In this document: positions 24,551-35,647 of the stretch, one piece after another
Numbering within the stretch: position 1 is the first letter of the stretch
How the letters are laid out: each line of letters starts with the position of its first letter
Assembly: GCA_030737875.1 (NCBI GenBank)
Contig: CM060910.1
Location: 634,185,303 to 634,249,302, forward strand
DNA from: Allium sativum
Taxonomy: Eukaryota; Streptophyta; Magnoliopsida; Asparagales; Amaryllidaceae
Length of the DNA stretch: 64,000 nt
Reading direction: 5' to 3'
Program-made: the position numbers and the translations under genes
The notes under the pieces: generated by a model
Told to the model about the DNA's origin: nothing
Databases searched by the model: none
What the model saw: only the letters and a program-made list of their open reading frames with translations

Positions 24551-27117
24551 GTTTGTGCTTTTGTTAGTCAATTCAATAATAGTTTGGCCAACTTCACCCA
24601 ATCATATATCCTTCTGGAGGTAAAGTCCAAAGTTACATTACTTCTGTTTAAACATTGATATGAATAACAGTTGAGTTTTAGTATAATTGATAGTCAGCTC
24701 ATATTATAATTTACTCATTTACATGTAGGCTCCTCATTCATTATCTGTAATTTGGTATGTCAATAAGAGTTGCCACTAACTTTGAAATTTACTCCTTTTG
24801 CATTTGTTTGAACAAGCCAAGTGGTGTCACAATGGCAGTACATGTAGTTATCAATGAACTAACAAAGATCTATTAGTAACTTCAATTTCATCTCTATGGA
24901 TTTGGATCAATATGAGAGCAAGACTAAGTACTTGAAGCCATGGAAGATACTTTATTGCTTGAATTTGTGAAGGCTAAAGGGTCGAGGGAAAAAATAACTT
25001 AATCATGTGTACCCTTATGTGTATATGGTGCTTTATGTAATATGATTTAGTGACAATTTGTTAAAGGTCAACGGACATAGGTAATTTATATGTATTATTC
25101 AACCGATACTTATTTACTAACTGAAGAAAATTAACTAAATTTATAATAGTTTCATTTTTCTTAATTGTTTTTCATTAAAGACTTTATTCTCATGTTATCT
25201 ATATCATTAGTTTCCTGGAAGAGAAAACTAGATTTCCAGTTAATTGGTATACCCTTCATGTTATCTCAACTTTGTCGTTTCGGACTAATTAATGGTGTAA
25301 TGATGGATGCAACAAAAATTAGTATTGGTCCCTCAAAAGTGGTTATGTTTCATGTTAAACTATACTAATCTAAATCGACATAATCCTTTTTATTTTTCTG
25401 AACCCACTTACCATTATGCAACTACCTTTAGGTTAGAAGTGAATAACTAAAATTTATATAGTATTATGTTCTTCATCGGTTTAATGAAGGTTTTAATTAA
25501 ATATAATTTAAAATATTTTCAAAACAACTAAAAGTGGACCTTAATTGTTTTTTTAATGCTTGAGCAGAGTTGCAAGTGAGACTGTTGTTCTTTTCTCTAG
25601 CATGCTTTTACTTTCTAACCTACTTGAAAACTACACAGGTTGTCAGAAGTGCATTGAATTTATGTAGCTAGATGTTTTATGATTATTCCTGATGTTTTTA
25701 TGTGTTATAGTTTGTAAGCATCATATTGTTTTTAAAATCAAGATTGCACATAATACGTACTATTACATACAAGTAATATATTACTGACATGTCTATGAAC
25801 GGTAGGGAATAAGTGGTCTAATTTATTAGTTGCTTTAATTAATTTAGCATAGTAATACATTTAGCAATTTTAATTTAAAATGATTCTTGACTCAAGTTTT
25901 ATGCACAAAGCATCGCTAGAAATTTTTGCACTTTTTTTCCTGTATTTTCTCATTAATTACAATTAATTTGTTTGCCTCATTAGGAAACTTACCTCATTAC
26001 AACAGATAATCTGTTGTTGACCTTTCTTCTTGAAACATCCTATACATTATACGATGGGAAAAAAATATGTGTAGCTTCATAGTAGCACAATTATTTCTCA
26101 TGGTACTTGGTGGTACGGAAAGTTGGGATATCGATGTGGTGGATTATAAAATATATATGTATAATATAAGCCAACATAAAGATTTTTTTTAAAAAAAAAT
26201 ATTTAGTAAATAAAAAGTTTAGATTTTTGCTGTAAATGCAAAAATATTTGTAGTCATAGCACCTTAATTCAAAGTTTTTTGTTTCTATTATTGGTGAAAT
26301 TGGTATTAAAATTTTGTTTAGGGGAATCAAATAGAGATGGTGGCGGAGGGTGCAAATTGGGTATGAGATTAGGTTATTGGATGAGGGTAACAACGAGCAC
26401 TGAAAATCTATTCAATGAATTCTATTTATTAAACCAGGGAGATAGAGGTGCATATTCATACAACATGGTTAACAGATGTGGTGGTAGTGAGTATCAAACT
26501 ATTAAACCAACTCTAATTTAATGTACAATATTTTGTTTTGAATATACATGGATGTTTCTATTACTACAATCTGCGTTTTGTAACAAATATCATTATAGGT
26601 TACGGGTGCAAGAATCAATGGATCACAAAATTTGGCGTAACTATATAGATAATTGGATCATTTTGTTTTTATATAGAATGAAATTATTCGAATGACCTAT
26701 GCATGTTCACATCTTTTTTGAATAAATTTTTATTACACCTAATAAAAACCTTATTTTAAACAAGAAGGTTAGTTGAAACAAAGAATTTTGCCTTTACACC
26801 GCCCTTTATTCAAACGGGTTATAACACCTCGTGGCAAGGGCATTCCATTGTCATAATTTATAAGCACATGTTCACTCTGAACTATTTCTCTTATTTACTA
26901 TGTTGATTTTCAACTAACTAGCAATATATATAATATAAGTCGTCGTTATGTGTGCTAACAAAATATGAATAATAAAATACCCTTATATTATAGGTTTAAT
27001 GTGATTTTCCCTACAAGGTCACATTGCTACTCAACCGATAATCTATTTAGAACTGTTTTCATAGCTTACCATTCGACTATTGTTGGCTTCGTATTAATAT
27101 GCAGCTTCCTTCATCGA
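24548..27117. other. AT-rich spacer, no gene seen
   Basis: ORFs are short and of low complexity, and translations show no domain. This stretch lies between two Helitron-like ends and could be the body of a second decayed Helitron. I cannot demonstrate that. Confidence 0.35.
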
Positions 27118-27145
27118 GCCGTGTGCGAACACGGGTTCACACATG
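27118..27145 (+). mobile_element. Second, degenerate Helitron-like 3' terminus
   Basis: GCCGTGTGCGAACACGGGTT is close to the hairpin at 24311 and is followed by CACACATG where the other copy has CACACTAG. The terminal CTAG is thus altered. It is probably an older relative of the same family. Confidence 0.4.
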
Positions 27146-27194
27146 TAAGAATATATGATTAACATGTCTGAATTGTTTGAATATAACTTCAACT

Positions 27195-27600
27195 TGTCTT
27201 ATTATTAATTAGTAACAAAATTTCTTTTCTAGTAATAAAATATGATTTATTTCCAAATTATTTGACTATAAGTTCAACTTATCGTATTATTAATTTGTAA
27301 CAAAATATGATTACTGACTTTTGTCAGTGAATTAAATTTATGTTCAACCCATCTGATTATTAATTAGTAACATAATATGATCACCTTGTCCAAATTATTG
27401 GAATTTGAGTTGACCATAGTATCTTAAAATCAAAACAGTAACAAAATATGATTACCTTATCCAAACTATATGACTTTGAGTTCATTCTATTATAAAATTA
27501 ATTAGTAAAAGAATATGATTGCCTTATCTAAATAATTTGAATTAGAGTTCGTTGTATCTTGAAATTTACTTTTAATAAAAAATATGATTTCAAGTTCCAG
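27195..27600. repeat. Minisatellite of about 69 bp, six to seven degenerate units
   Basis: Units share TAGTAACAAAATATGATTACC, then a stretch like CAAATTATTTGA and GAGTTCA. The AATATGAT core recurs at about 27240, 27301, 27371, 27440, 27509 and 27577, so the period is 63-70 bp. The array ends about 180 bp before the YUCCA-like start codon. Confidence 0.65.
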
Positions 27601-27783
27601 ACAATTTGAACCTAAGTTATACAATTTTCAGTTTCAGATGGATAATAATAATTAATGAGCATGCATATTAATTTCATCACATGTGTTGATTTTAACCATG
27701 CTTATAAGTTCACCACATTAGTTGTCATCATCACCAAACCCAACTAATAATATCATACTGAAAAACAAGATTTAATACATAAA

Positions 27784-29187
27784 ATGACGATCAAGGAAGT
27801 GATGATAGTAGGAGCAGGCCCAGGTGGCATGGCAACTTCAGCTTGCTTAAACGTTCTTAACATCCCAAACATTTTGGTCGAAAAAAAGGAATGCTACGCG
27901 CATATGTGGAAAAAAACAGCTTACGATAGACTAAAGCTTCACCTAGCCAAAGAATTTTGCTTTCTTCCACACATGCCACATCCGTATTCTGCACCTACCT
28001 ACATTCCTAAAAACCAGTTCGTTCAGTACTTGGACAACTACGCAAAAAAATTCAATATCAACCCTCAATGCAACACTAGTGTTGAATCCGCTGCATTTGA
28101 TGAAGTAAAAGACGCTTGGGTTGTGAAAACTAAAAATTTAGAGACATCTAAAGAAGAAGAGGTTTTTGCAAAAAAATTGGTGGTAGCATCTGGCGAAAAT
28201 GCATAAGGGATTATACCCAATATCGAAGGATTGAAGGGGTTTAGTGGAAAAGTTATGCATTCTTCGGAATTTAGAACTGGAAAGGATTTTGTTGGTAAGA
28301 GGGTTTTGGTAGTTGGATGTGGAAATTCCGGTATGGAGATTGCATATGATCTTTGTAATCATGGCGCTTTGACTTCTATTGCCATCCGTAGCCCAGTAAG
28401 CTATGTTTACATTAATCAATTTTTATGTACTACTTCTAATATTTTTTATTAATTTGTATTAATTCAATGTATTTTCATGAATGCAACTTCATGTCAGTAC
28501 CAAAGAGCTCATTCACTTGGCCATGTTCTTACTAAAGTACATGCCTATGAGCTTAGTAGACAAACTTACAGCCATACTGAGTTACATCTACTATGGAGAT
28601 CTTTCAAAGCATGGCATTGTCACACCTCGTAAGGGTCCATTTGCTCTCAAATTCGGTGGTGGCCGATCTCCTGTTATTGACGTAGGCACCATACAGAAGA
28701 TCAAAAGTGGTGAAATTCAGGTAATTTAAACAAGTAATTAAGATGATTTGGCAATAATAAAATACACACATATTATTTTCTAGAGTACATGGATTAATGC
28801 AGGTTGTTAAGGAGCCCGTTAAGATTAACGGTGATGAAGTTTTATTTAGCGATGGAACAAGCCATTTTTTTGATGCTATTGTATTTGCAACTGGTTATTC
28901 AAGTTCAGTTATGAATTGGTTAAAGGTATATTGATATCTTTAATCCTTTATATATTTATGTTTCATATGGCTATGGGATTTATCTCATTTAGTATTAACA
29001 AATGATGTAGGATAAAGAAGGGAAGTGGCTTAACAAAGATGGATACCCAAAGAATGAATTTCCAAACCAATGGAAAGGAAAGAATGGTTTGTACTTTGTA
29101 GGATTTGCAAAGAGAGGACTAGCTGCTATATCAAGTGATTCAGATAACGTTGCTAATGACATTGCCAAGGCTTTTGGTCAAGCTTGA
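27784..29187 (+). pseudogene. YUCCA10/11-like flavin mono-oxygenase, four exons, broken
   Basis: YUCCA enzymes are FAD- and NADPH-dependent mono-oxygenases that convert indole-3-pyruvate to the auxin indole-3-acetic acid. Exons inferred from GT/AG and family fit are 27784-28395, 28487-28720, 28803-28925 and 29011-29187, giving about 381 codons, the normal size of this subgroup. Visible motifs are FAD-binding GAGPGG (residues 10-15), the mono-oxygenase signature [11 protein letters not shown] (153-163), NADPH-binding GCGNSG (178-183) and FATGY in exon 3. Two lesions are seen. There is an in-frame TAA at 28204-28206 (codon 141). At the intron 1 acceptor CAA (28484-28486) stands where CAG is expected. 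The rest is intact, so decay looks recent. The start ATG aligns with the family N terminus. Confidence 0.88.
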
Positions 29188-29805
29188 TTATATTGTTAAC
29201 ATGCGTTATGAGTAATACTGAAATTATCCGAGGCATTTATGCAATAATACAAATGTAACCCTTTTTTGGTATTTTATCTTTTTGAATGTTTTTGTTCTTC
29301 TTTTCTTAAATTTATATTTTGCATTATTTGTTCGATTATGCTTGCATTAGGATGCAGCAAATATGCTAATCAAATTCAATAATCATAGGTTGCTACTTCC
29401 TGTAAAACATTTCATTCCTTCTTCGCCTCAAAATCCATGGTTTATGGATCCGAAAACTTAAATAGATCATATCCATTTCGTTAAAACTACAATATCTTAG
29501 CAACATAATTTGACTATTAAGCCTTAGTTGGGTTGATATCAACCCAATTGCGCATTCACTTTGAATGACAACAAGTGTGATCAAAAATCAATAGAATACA
29601 AGTGATTTGTCAATGAGTTTGTGGATCTCACATCCTTTTATAATTTACAAATGATTTCGACATCTATAACTGCTGAAACTGAGAGTAGTGGAGGGGGTTC
29701 AATTTTTCATTTCCTTTCCTAACATCCTTATAGCAATGTAAATAAACATTTTCTACATTCTAACAAATTTTCGGTTAATCTGTATGGATCCTAAGAGAAA
29801 ATAGA
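29188..29805. other. Spacer downstream of the YUCCA-like pseudogene
   Basis: AT-rich, including the likely 3' UTR (AATAATACAAATG-type signals near 29240). No other gene is seen. Confidence 0.4.
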
Positions 29806-30421
29806 TGTGCCCTCTGTTGTGCGAGAAAATTGCGCTAGTGTGAAAGCACAATAAACAAGATCTAGATTTGCCAATTGAACATCAATATAATCTGATAGCG
29901 ATTATTCTATTACATCAAACTAATAGTAAATAACTATAAAAGAGAAACAAAGAGAAATAATATTTATACTGGTTTCACTATCATCGAGATAGTGTATGTC
30001 CAGTCCAAAAGAGGGATATTTTATTCCGCATAATAGAGAGAATTAAACGAGATTACAAAAATAAGAGTTTGCATATCTTAACAAGAAGAGACACCGTTGG
30101 AGATCACTGGCTCCATGCCAGGATGAGTTTATAATGAAGTATACCTCTCAATATATAGCCAGTGCAAATCTATGCGAGTCATCAATTAAATTACCAACAT
30201 ATGGTAATAATATAATGGAGGAAAATTACCATAGCAACAAATGTGCAAAGATAGAAAGTAAATCAATCCGTTTCTTTAGCATAGATGGAAAACATTAAAG
30301 CTTGCATTTATTTCTTTTCATACTATGCAAATGTAATCAATTAATTCATGCATTTCCATATTAAACCAATATTTACTTTCCATCTATTTGTGATTTAATT
30401 TGGTATCACCTAAATTTAACA
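29806..30421 (-). repeat. Probable Ty1/copia-type LTR fragment
   Basis: Read on the minus strand, a purine tract (TTTAGGGGGAGGG, plus positions 30422-30434) directly precedes TGTTAAATTTAGG at 30421. A TATATATTGAG box follows further in, and the sequence ends ...GGGCACA near 29806. This is the polypurine tract plus 3' LTR arrangement of a small copia element. No coding sequence or second LTR was found, and the left end is a guess from the CA dinucleotide. Confidence 0.45.
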
Positions 30422-30434
30422 CCCTCCCCCTAAA

Positions 30435-31801
30435 TTCCACCTATTATAGTTAAGAAGTCATCTCTACCTATTTCATTACATATCTTTGTCTCAATGTATA
30501 TGTAATGCGCCCACCATAAAAGCTATACTTAAGGTAAATATTTGAACCTATGAAAGTTAAAAAATGAAAAGTGATCCTGTCATAGTGTTAAATATAAAAG
30601 CTTTGACAGAATCGTGCTCGTGCATGGTAAAATGTTATAATTTGTTTGGACAAGTCAAATCTTCATTTGATCGTTATCTTGGAATTTTTTTTCTTTAGTT
30701 CGATCTTTTCTTTTTTGAATATACTATGTAATAACCAGATGGTAAACTCTTGAGAAGATTAAGTTGTGTTCGTTCTCTTCAATGCATGACACCTTACTGC
30801 AACTGCATAATGGTGACCTTTTAATTACATCATTTAAGAAAATTAATCATGTTTTTTTATTAATATGAGTTAAAAATTGAATAATGACATTGTAGAGAAA
30901 ATTTTGAATTAGAGAGAGTTATGGTGATAATGGTAGGATGTAATTGTAAACGTAATTAAGTAAACTAGAATGAAAAAAACTTAAGAAGGGGTGTTTCTTG
31001 TTTTTTAGCTTCATACAATTTGGTTTAGTAACCCGACACTAGAAAAACATCCTTAACGAATAGTTCGATAATCTTTATGTATTTTTTACGAGAAGTGTAT
31101 GCAGGATAGAGCCCGAATGAAATCTCTTTCCATTGTGTTATACCAATGTACCATTAAGATTGAACCTCTTTTACTTAACATCAGGATTCAACTAATTATA
31201 ATATAGTAACAAAAAAGTTTATTTTGAACATTTCTTAACAAATATTGATATAAAATACTTTATGATTTATTGTTAATTCCTTTTTTCTAAGAGAGATTAA
31301 TAAAAGAACACTTTAAGTTTTAAAATGCACATCTATCCCCTCAAAAACATATTATTAAAAAAATACATGTCTAGGTTTCAGAACAAGTACCAAAAAGACT
31401 ATGTATACATTTATAGAGTTTCCCATAGATGTGTATAGAGAACCATGTAAATATTTATGAATTCCTCTACAAATATTTGTATTTTTCAGTAAAATACAAT
31501 ATAACTATCTTAAGCAAAAAATATTAGCGATAAGTTAAATAAAGAAAGCTTCCAAATTTCCATTTGAAAAAAAACTCGTTAAATCAATGGGCTTTAAATG
31601 AATAATAATAATGTTTTTCCATCCAACATTATTAAGATAATAAGATAGCTCAAACAAGTATATTATCTTTAGGATTTTCTGTTAAATTGATTATGTAAGA
31701 AAATCATGATTAACTTTAGTTTCATTATTTTGAAATTCAAAAAGTTAATTATACAGTTCACTTTTGATGTTTTCATCATATTTTCATCATGTTTTCGGGG
31801 C
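30435..31801. other. AT-rich spacer, no gene seen
   Basis: No ORF above background, no recognisable domain and no clear repeat. If the LTR at 29806-30421 is real, part of this may be decayed internal sequence of that element. Confidence 0.35.
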
Positions 31802-32030
31802 TGGACAATTAATAAATGAAACTGAATTGTAATTATTTTACAAAGGATGCTAAAGTATCATTTACAATACAGACTGGTGCTATATATACCAGAAAAGAGA
31901 TAATGGGCCAAGAGCTTTGCAACCCAACAATTAAGGAAGAAGGAATCAAAGCCAGGTTGGTAACACCTGAAGTGGGTTAAAATATTGAAGTCTTTTATAA
32001 TAATTGTACATCTGAATAGCGGCTTCAATA
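31802..32030 (-). repeat. 3' LTR of a small Ty1/copia element
   Basis: On the minus strand the pol stop (32070-32068) is followed by a purine-rich tract (GAGGGTGGG) and then TATTGAAGCC at 32030. It seems to be a degraded TGTTGAAG LTR start. A TATATATAGCACC box lies about 150 bases inside, and the sequence ends near AATTGTCCA at 31802. A length of about 230 bp is normal for small copia LTRs. Confidence 0.55.
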
Positions 32031-32067
32031 CCCACCCTCAATTCTAACTACAATTTTCCCTTTCTCT

Positions 32068-32176
32068 CTACACTTTATTAATAATATTCAATTCTTCTCT
32101 CAATTGCGCAAAACTCTTTGTTGAGAAAGATTTTATTAAGATGTCGGTGCGTTGATAGTAGGGTAGAACATGATTT
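32068..32176 (-). pseudogene. C-terminal end of copia pol (RNase H tail)
   Basis: Minus-strand reading gives YYQRTDILIKSFSTKSFAQL and ends at TAG (32070-32068). This is the familiar copia ending in which the RNase H domain runs into a (D/T)ILTKPLS-type motif. Its upstream part is found 15.5 kb away at 47720-47994, because a solo LTR is inserted between them. Confidence 0.75.
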
Positions 32177-33616
32177 TGTAACAACCCGCCCACCCGGGAT
32201 AGGCCTAAATATCAACCCAGAAAAGGCCCATTGAAACTTAGAACATTTCTAAATGGGTCGTTTGTTCCTGTAAGGAATTACATTTGCACAGGTAATATAT
32301 AAATACACTTGGACGGAAATCTCACAGAGCGGAAAGAGGAAATATAATACTAAAATAAGATGTGGCACTTTATTTAAAAATCACATAATTCCAACACAAA
32401 TGTCAAGATTACATCTATTCCATGGGTACATCAATAAATTCACCTCAAATGTTTCCATAAAAAATAAGGCAATAACAACTAACAATAGCATAATGACTTC
32501 ATCTCCGTCTTCAGCTCCCATCACCATTTTGTACATAGATTCTACCCCATCTACTGACCTGTTGGATATGTTAAAGAGAGGGGTCAGAACATAAAGTTCT
32601 GTGTGATAGAAATATGGTGTTTACTTAAAGTCCATACCCTAGTTTTTAGCAGGTTACATATGTCAAGTTATGTCTATGTGGTACACAACGTTCACATAAA
32701 CACCAAGTGTCTAACCAATGAGGTGGATATCTAAATCAATCGCTCATTAGTGTTTTTAGGGTAAAGACCCAATGAGGTGGGAGTTCGGTTACTTATGGCC
32801 TTATTAAAGGTGGATTCTCATGATCCCTTATAACCCTAAGGCGGACCCTAGCCCCTTAAGACCCCGTCCTAGTACATCAACATTCTTAAGTCTATACTCT
32901 CAATTATAATATGAGAAGTAGTATTGCAAACGTTACTACTTAATTGATATTACGGTATAACACCCATATCGCTTAAGACTTCCCTTAGATAGTTGATGAG
33001 CATGCAATTGCCACATATCTTTTATATACCATTATGTCCCTAGTTGAGCCCCTTTAAGCTTCTAGAGGAAGTGGACATCCCCCGTGAACTATCCTACTCC
33101 GTTACCGCTTACGCCTAACCACTTTTAGAGAAGGAGGACCCAAAGACTTACTTCGAATCTAATAAGGGTGAGTTCCATGACTTTGGTTTCTCTCCAAGGA
33201 ATAAACGTTCGGAGGGATCCAAGTCCTAACCACTTAATACTCGAACTAGATGAGAACAGAGTCAGCCACTTAAGACCTTCTCAAGGTGTAATAAACCTGC
33301 CTATTTTCACACACAATACACTTATATATAAGTAGTTATACATATACACACACTAGACCTCTCACATTAAACTGTATACCTGTAGATGTTGGAAATGCCG
33401 GGCGGTTCCGGGCAGGCTTCTACTACAAGTGGGTTTAACCTCGTGTCATAGTGTACTAAGTTTGAATGGCCCATGGTACCCAGGCTTCTCACAATTGTTG
33501 GTCCTACTTGTGGTTGCTTGTTTTGTCAATTTTCTACCACAAATAGCAACTAACCTCGTGTATGTGTTTCACTATTAATATATATAAAGTCATTTTATAC
33601 ACACACTCAAGCAATC

Positions 33617-33664
<48 letters not shown>

Positions 33665-33924
33665 GTACATGTCAAATTTGAATTCCTTCCTAATCACATT
33701 TATTGCGTTAATGTTACGTTAACTACGTTGATTATGCAAAGTTAACATAATAATTATACCGCATAAATAACGCTTAATGTACGTATGAATGAGGAAATGT
33801 TCTATTGAGATAAGGATTTTCAACTTGTCCAAATTTATGTATAAAAATTAGATTTTCAATATCTTGACCACTACAATTTATGCATGATGGCATAAGAGCA
33901 TAATAATATAGAGCATGAATGGAA
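32177..33924 (-). repeat. Gypsy-type solo LTR, 3' part
   Basis: It begins on the plus strand as TGTAACAACCCGCCC (the CA end on the minus strand) and is cut at 33924 by the CACTA element. Its other part is 46297-47719, giving a total of about 3.17 kb. The body holds degenerate stanzas of the kind ACTTAAGACC and ACTTAATAC with GGCGGACC/GTGGAC-like pieces, common in long gypsy LTRs. Flanks are GATTT (32172-32176) and TATTT (47720-47724), a four-of-five target-duplication match. Confidence 0.75.
33620..33662. repeat. (AT)n microsatellite
   Basis: A pure AT dinucleotide run within the solo LTR part. Confidence 0.95.
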
Positions 33925-33952
33925 CACTACTACAAAAGTGGGCATATTCGAC
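33925..33952 (+). repeat. Left terminal inverted repeat of the CACTA element
   Basis: Starts CACTACTACAAAAG and pairs with 46269-46296 at 25 of 28 positions. Confidence 0.9.
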
Positions 33953-34737
33953 GCTAATTTGTGTGCATTGCATGAAAAGTGTGGCGAAAGCTATGCTTAC
34001 TTTGATCTTCTGCAACAACATTCATATGTTGTTGCATTAGATATGAATGCAGTGTTGCGGTTGAAATTCTTGTGTTGTGACGTGCAACACCAGTTTAAAG
34101 TGTTGCTTTACATATATACATGCCAGGTCAACGATCTGCGTTATCAGTTCGAACAAATAAATAATGTAGATGTTTGATTAACCCAACGGTTCAAACGTAT
34201 CCCTGCTTCAGTTTAGTGAAAATTTGGCGCGATCTTTTCCCTATTCACGAAATACTTCCCCCCAAAACAAATTTCTACCATACTCCTCCTTCTGTCCGTT
34301 TCTCTCTCCACAAAATCAATTCACGAAGACCTCCGATTGTTACTCAACCGCTGGTACAAACTATAAACCTCTGATTGCTCCTATTTTACAAACTTTACAC
34401 CTTCGATTTGGATCATTTAGGATAATTATAGGTAGTTAGGGCTTCATCATTTTGGTTTTATTTAGATGATTTCATCTCTAACTTATTTTGGTCTACATTC
34501 AAAGTCTCTAGGAGATTTGGGTATACCAATTGCCTTAAATTATGGTTTTTTATACTTGAAGTATTGTATTTATATGTTTGCATGTGTTGAAATTGTGCAA
34601 GTTCGGTATTTTTATGTTTGTCAAACCATTGATGTATTGGTAAATAATGCTTATTTCGATAGGTGGAAACAAAATTTAGAGGACAAAAGAAATCCAATTT
34701 AAATGTTTAAATGTCTATTTCTGTTTGTAGTTAAATA
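33953..34737. promoter_or_regulatory. Left subterminal region of the CACTA element
   Basis: The first 200 bases hold GTTGTTGCATTAGAT, GCAGTGTTGCGG and GTGCAACAC motifs, in both orientations. These resemble the subterminal transposase-binding repeats of En/Spm elements and match motifs at 45730-46130. From about 34200 the sequence is pyrimidine-rich and looks like a 5' leader. Function is inferred from position. Confidence 0.5.
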
Positions 34738-35268
34738 ATGTCTATTTCTCTTCCTACATCGTATGACTACAAAGATACCCTTGGCATGGGTGATCTACGA
34801 CAGCCAAACTCATCATCACTAGAAACTCCTATTGATTTTTATATAGAGATGCAAAAAAGGCACTATGATGATTTTCTTGAGTATGAACTAGAGCAAGAAG
34901 AACTCCAAAGACAATGGCGAGAAGAAGAACGACGTGAAGAAAGGGTGATGCGATGGCATAGTCATGTTGCCTTGCATCATCAACATCAAAACAACCAAGT
35001 GGTTAACGAACAGCAAGCTGACTCACCAATCATAATGTGTGATTATGGTTATGCCACTGTAGTAGATGTTATTTCAATTTTATTCAACACTGGTCGTCGT
35101 TATTTTAGATATTGTGTTTATCCCACAGGGTGCACCTTTTGGCAGTGGATTGACCAGCAATTTCCAAGTCGAGCCGCTGAGTACGCAAATGAATTACAAC
35201 ACTGCAAAATTGAGTTATTGGTTTTTAGACTAACGTTAGTAGACTTAACGACCAACTTCAAGGGATAA
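34738..35268 (+). CDS. GRF-type zinc-finger-like protein inside the CACTA element
   Basis: This 176-codon ORF starts MSISLPTSYDYK and includes an acidic/basic coiled-coil-like stretch (residues about 40-75, EYELEQEELQRQW). A region resembling the plant GRF zinc finger follows at about residues 98-145. Visible are CDYGYATV, NTGRRYFRYC and GCTFWQWID, which match the GRF pattern (C.CG, NPGRRF..C, C.FF.W.D). One of the expected paired cysteines is tyrosine here, so zinc binding may be lost. GRF fingers bind nucleic acid in host enzymes and also occur in plant transposon-linked proteins. It lies 380 bp upstream of the TNP2 start, in the same direction. It may be a captured host fragment or an element accessory gene. 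Confidence 0.6.
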   Translation: MSISLPTSYDYKDTLGMGDLRQPNSSSLETPIDFYIEMQKRHYDDFLEYELEQEELQRQWREEERREERVMRWHSHVALHHQHQNNQVVNEQQADSPIIMCDYGYATVVDVISILFNTGRRYFRYCVYPTGCTFWQWIDQQFPSRAAEYANELQHCKIELLVFRLTLVDLTTNFKG

Positions 35269-35647
35269 ACATAGGAACACAAAATTAAATTATTGCATTG
35301 TTCTTTGTATTAGGTACAATTGTATCATATTTGTATCACCTGTATAGTCTTTGTATCTGTACTGTTTTGTTTTGGTGCAGTCATGTAATGTTATGAATTT
35401 GTGTTTAGTATCCTTAGTTGCTTGTTTTATATATTCTCCTGATAACTCAGTTCCAAAAGTTAGTGATAATTCATAATAAAACAATCGTCTTTGTATCATC
35501 ACACTGATTATGTATATTTGTAAATTATTAACTTGTTTTGATTTTATTCCTAATTCAGTCAAACCTTACAGGGTAGCCCTTATTTGTGTCTTGAAACTAT
35601 TATTAGTATCAAATTTGGTCTTACTAGGCCGTGGTTAGATTGTGGCA
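35269..35647. other. Spacer between the GRF-like ORF and TNP2
   Basis: T-rich, non-coding; probably 3' UTR and the next promoter or an intron. Confidence 0.4.

Noticed and set aside
33300..33662. Tandem AT and CACACA tracts as a telomere- or centromere-like repeat
   Set aside because: They are simple microsatellites inside an LTR, with no satellite period of 150-180 bp.
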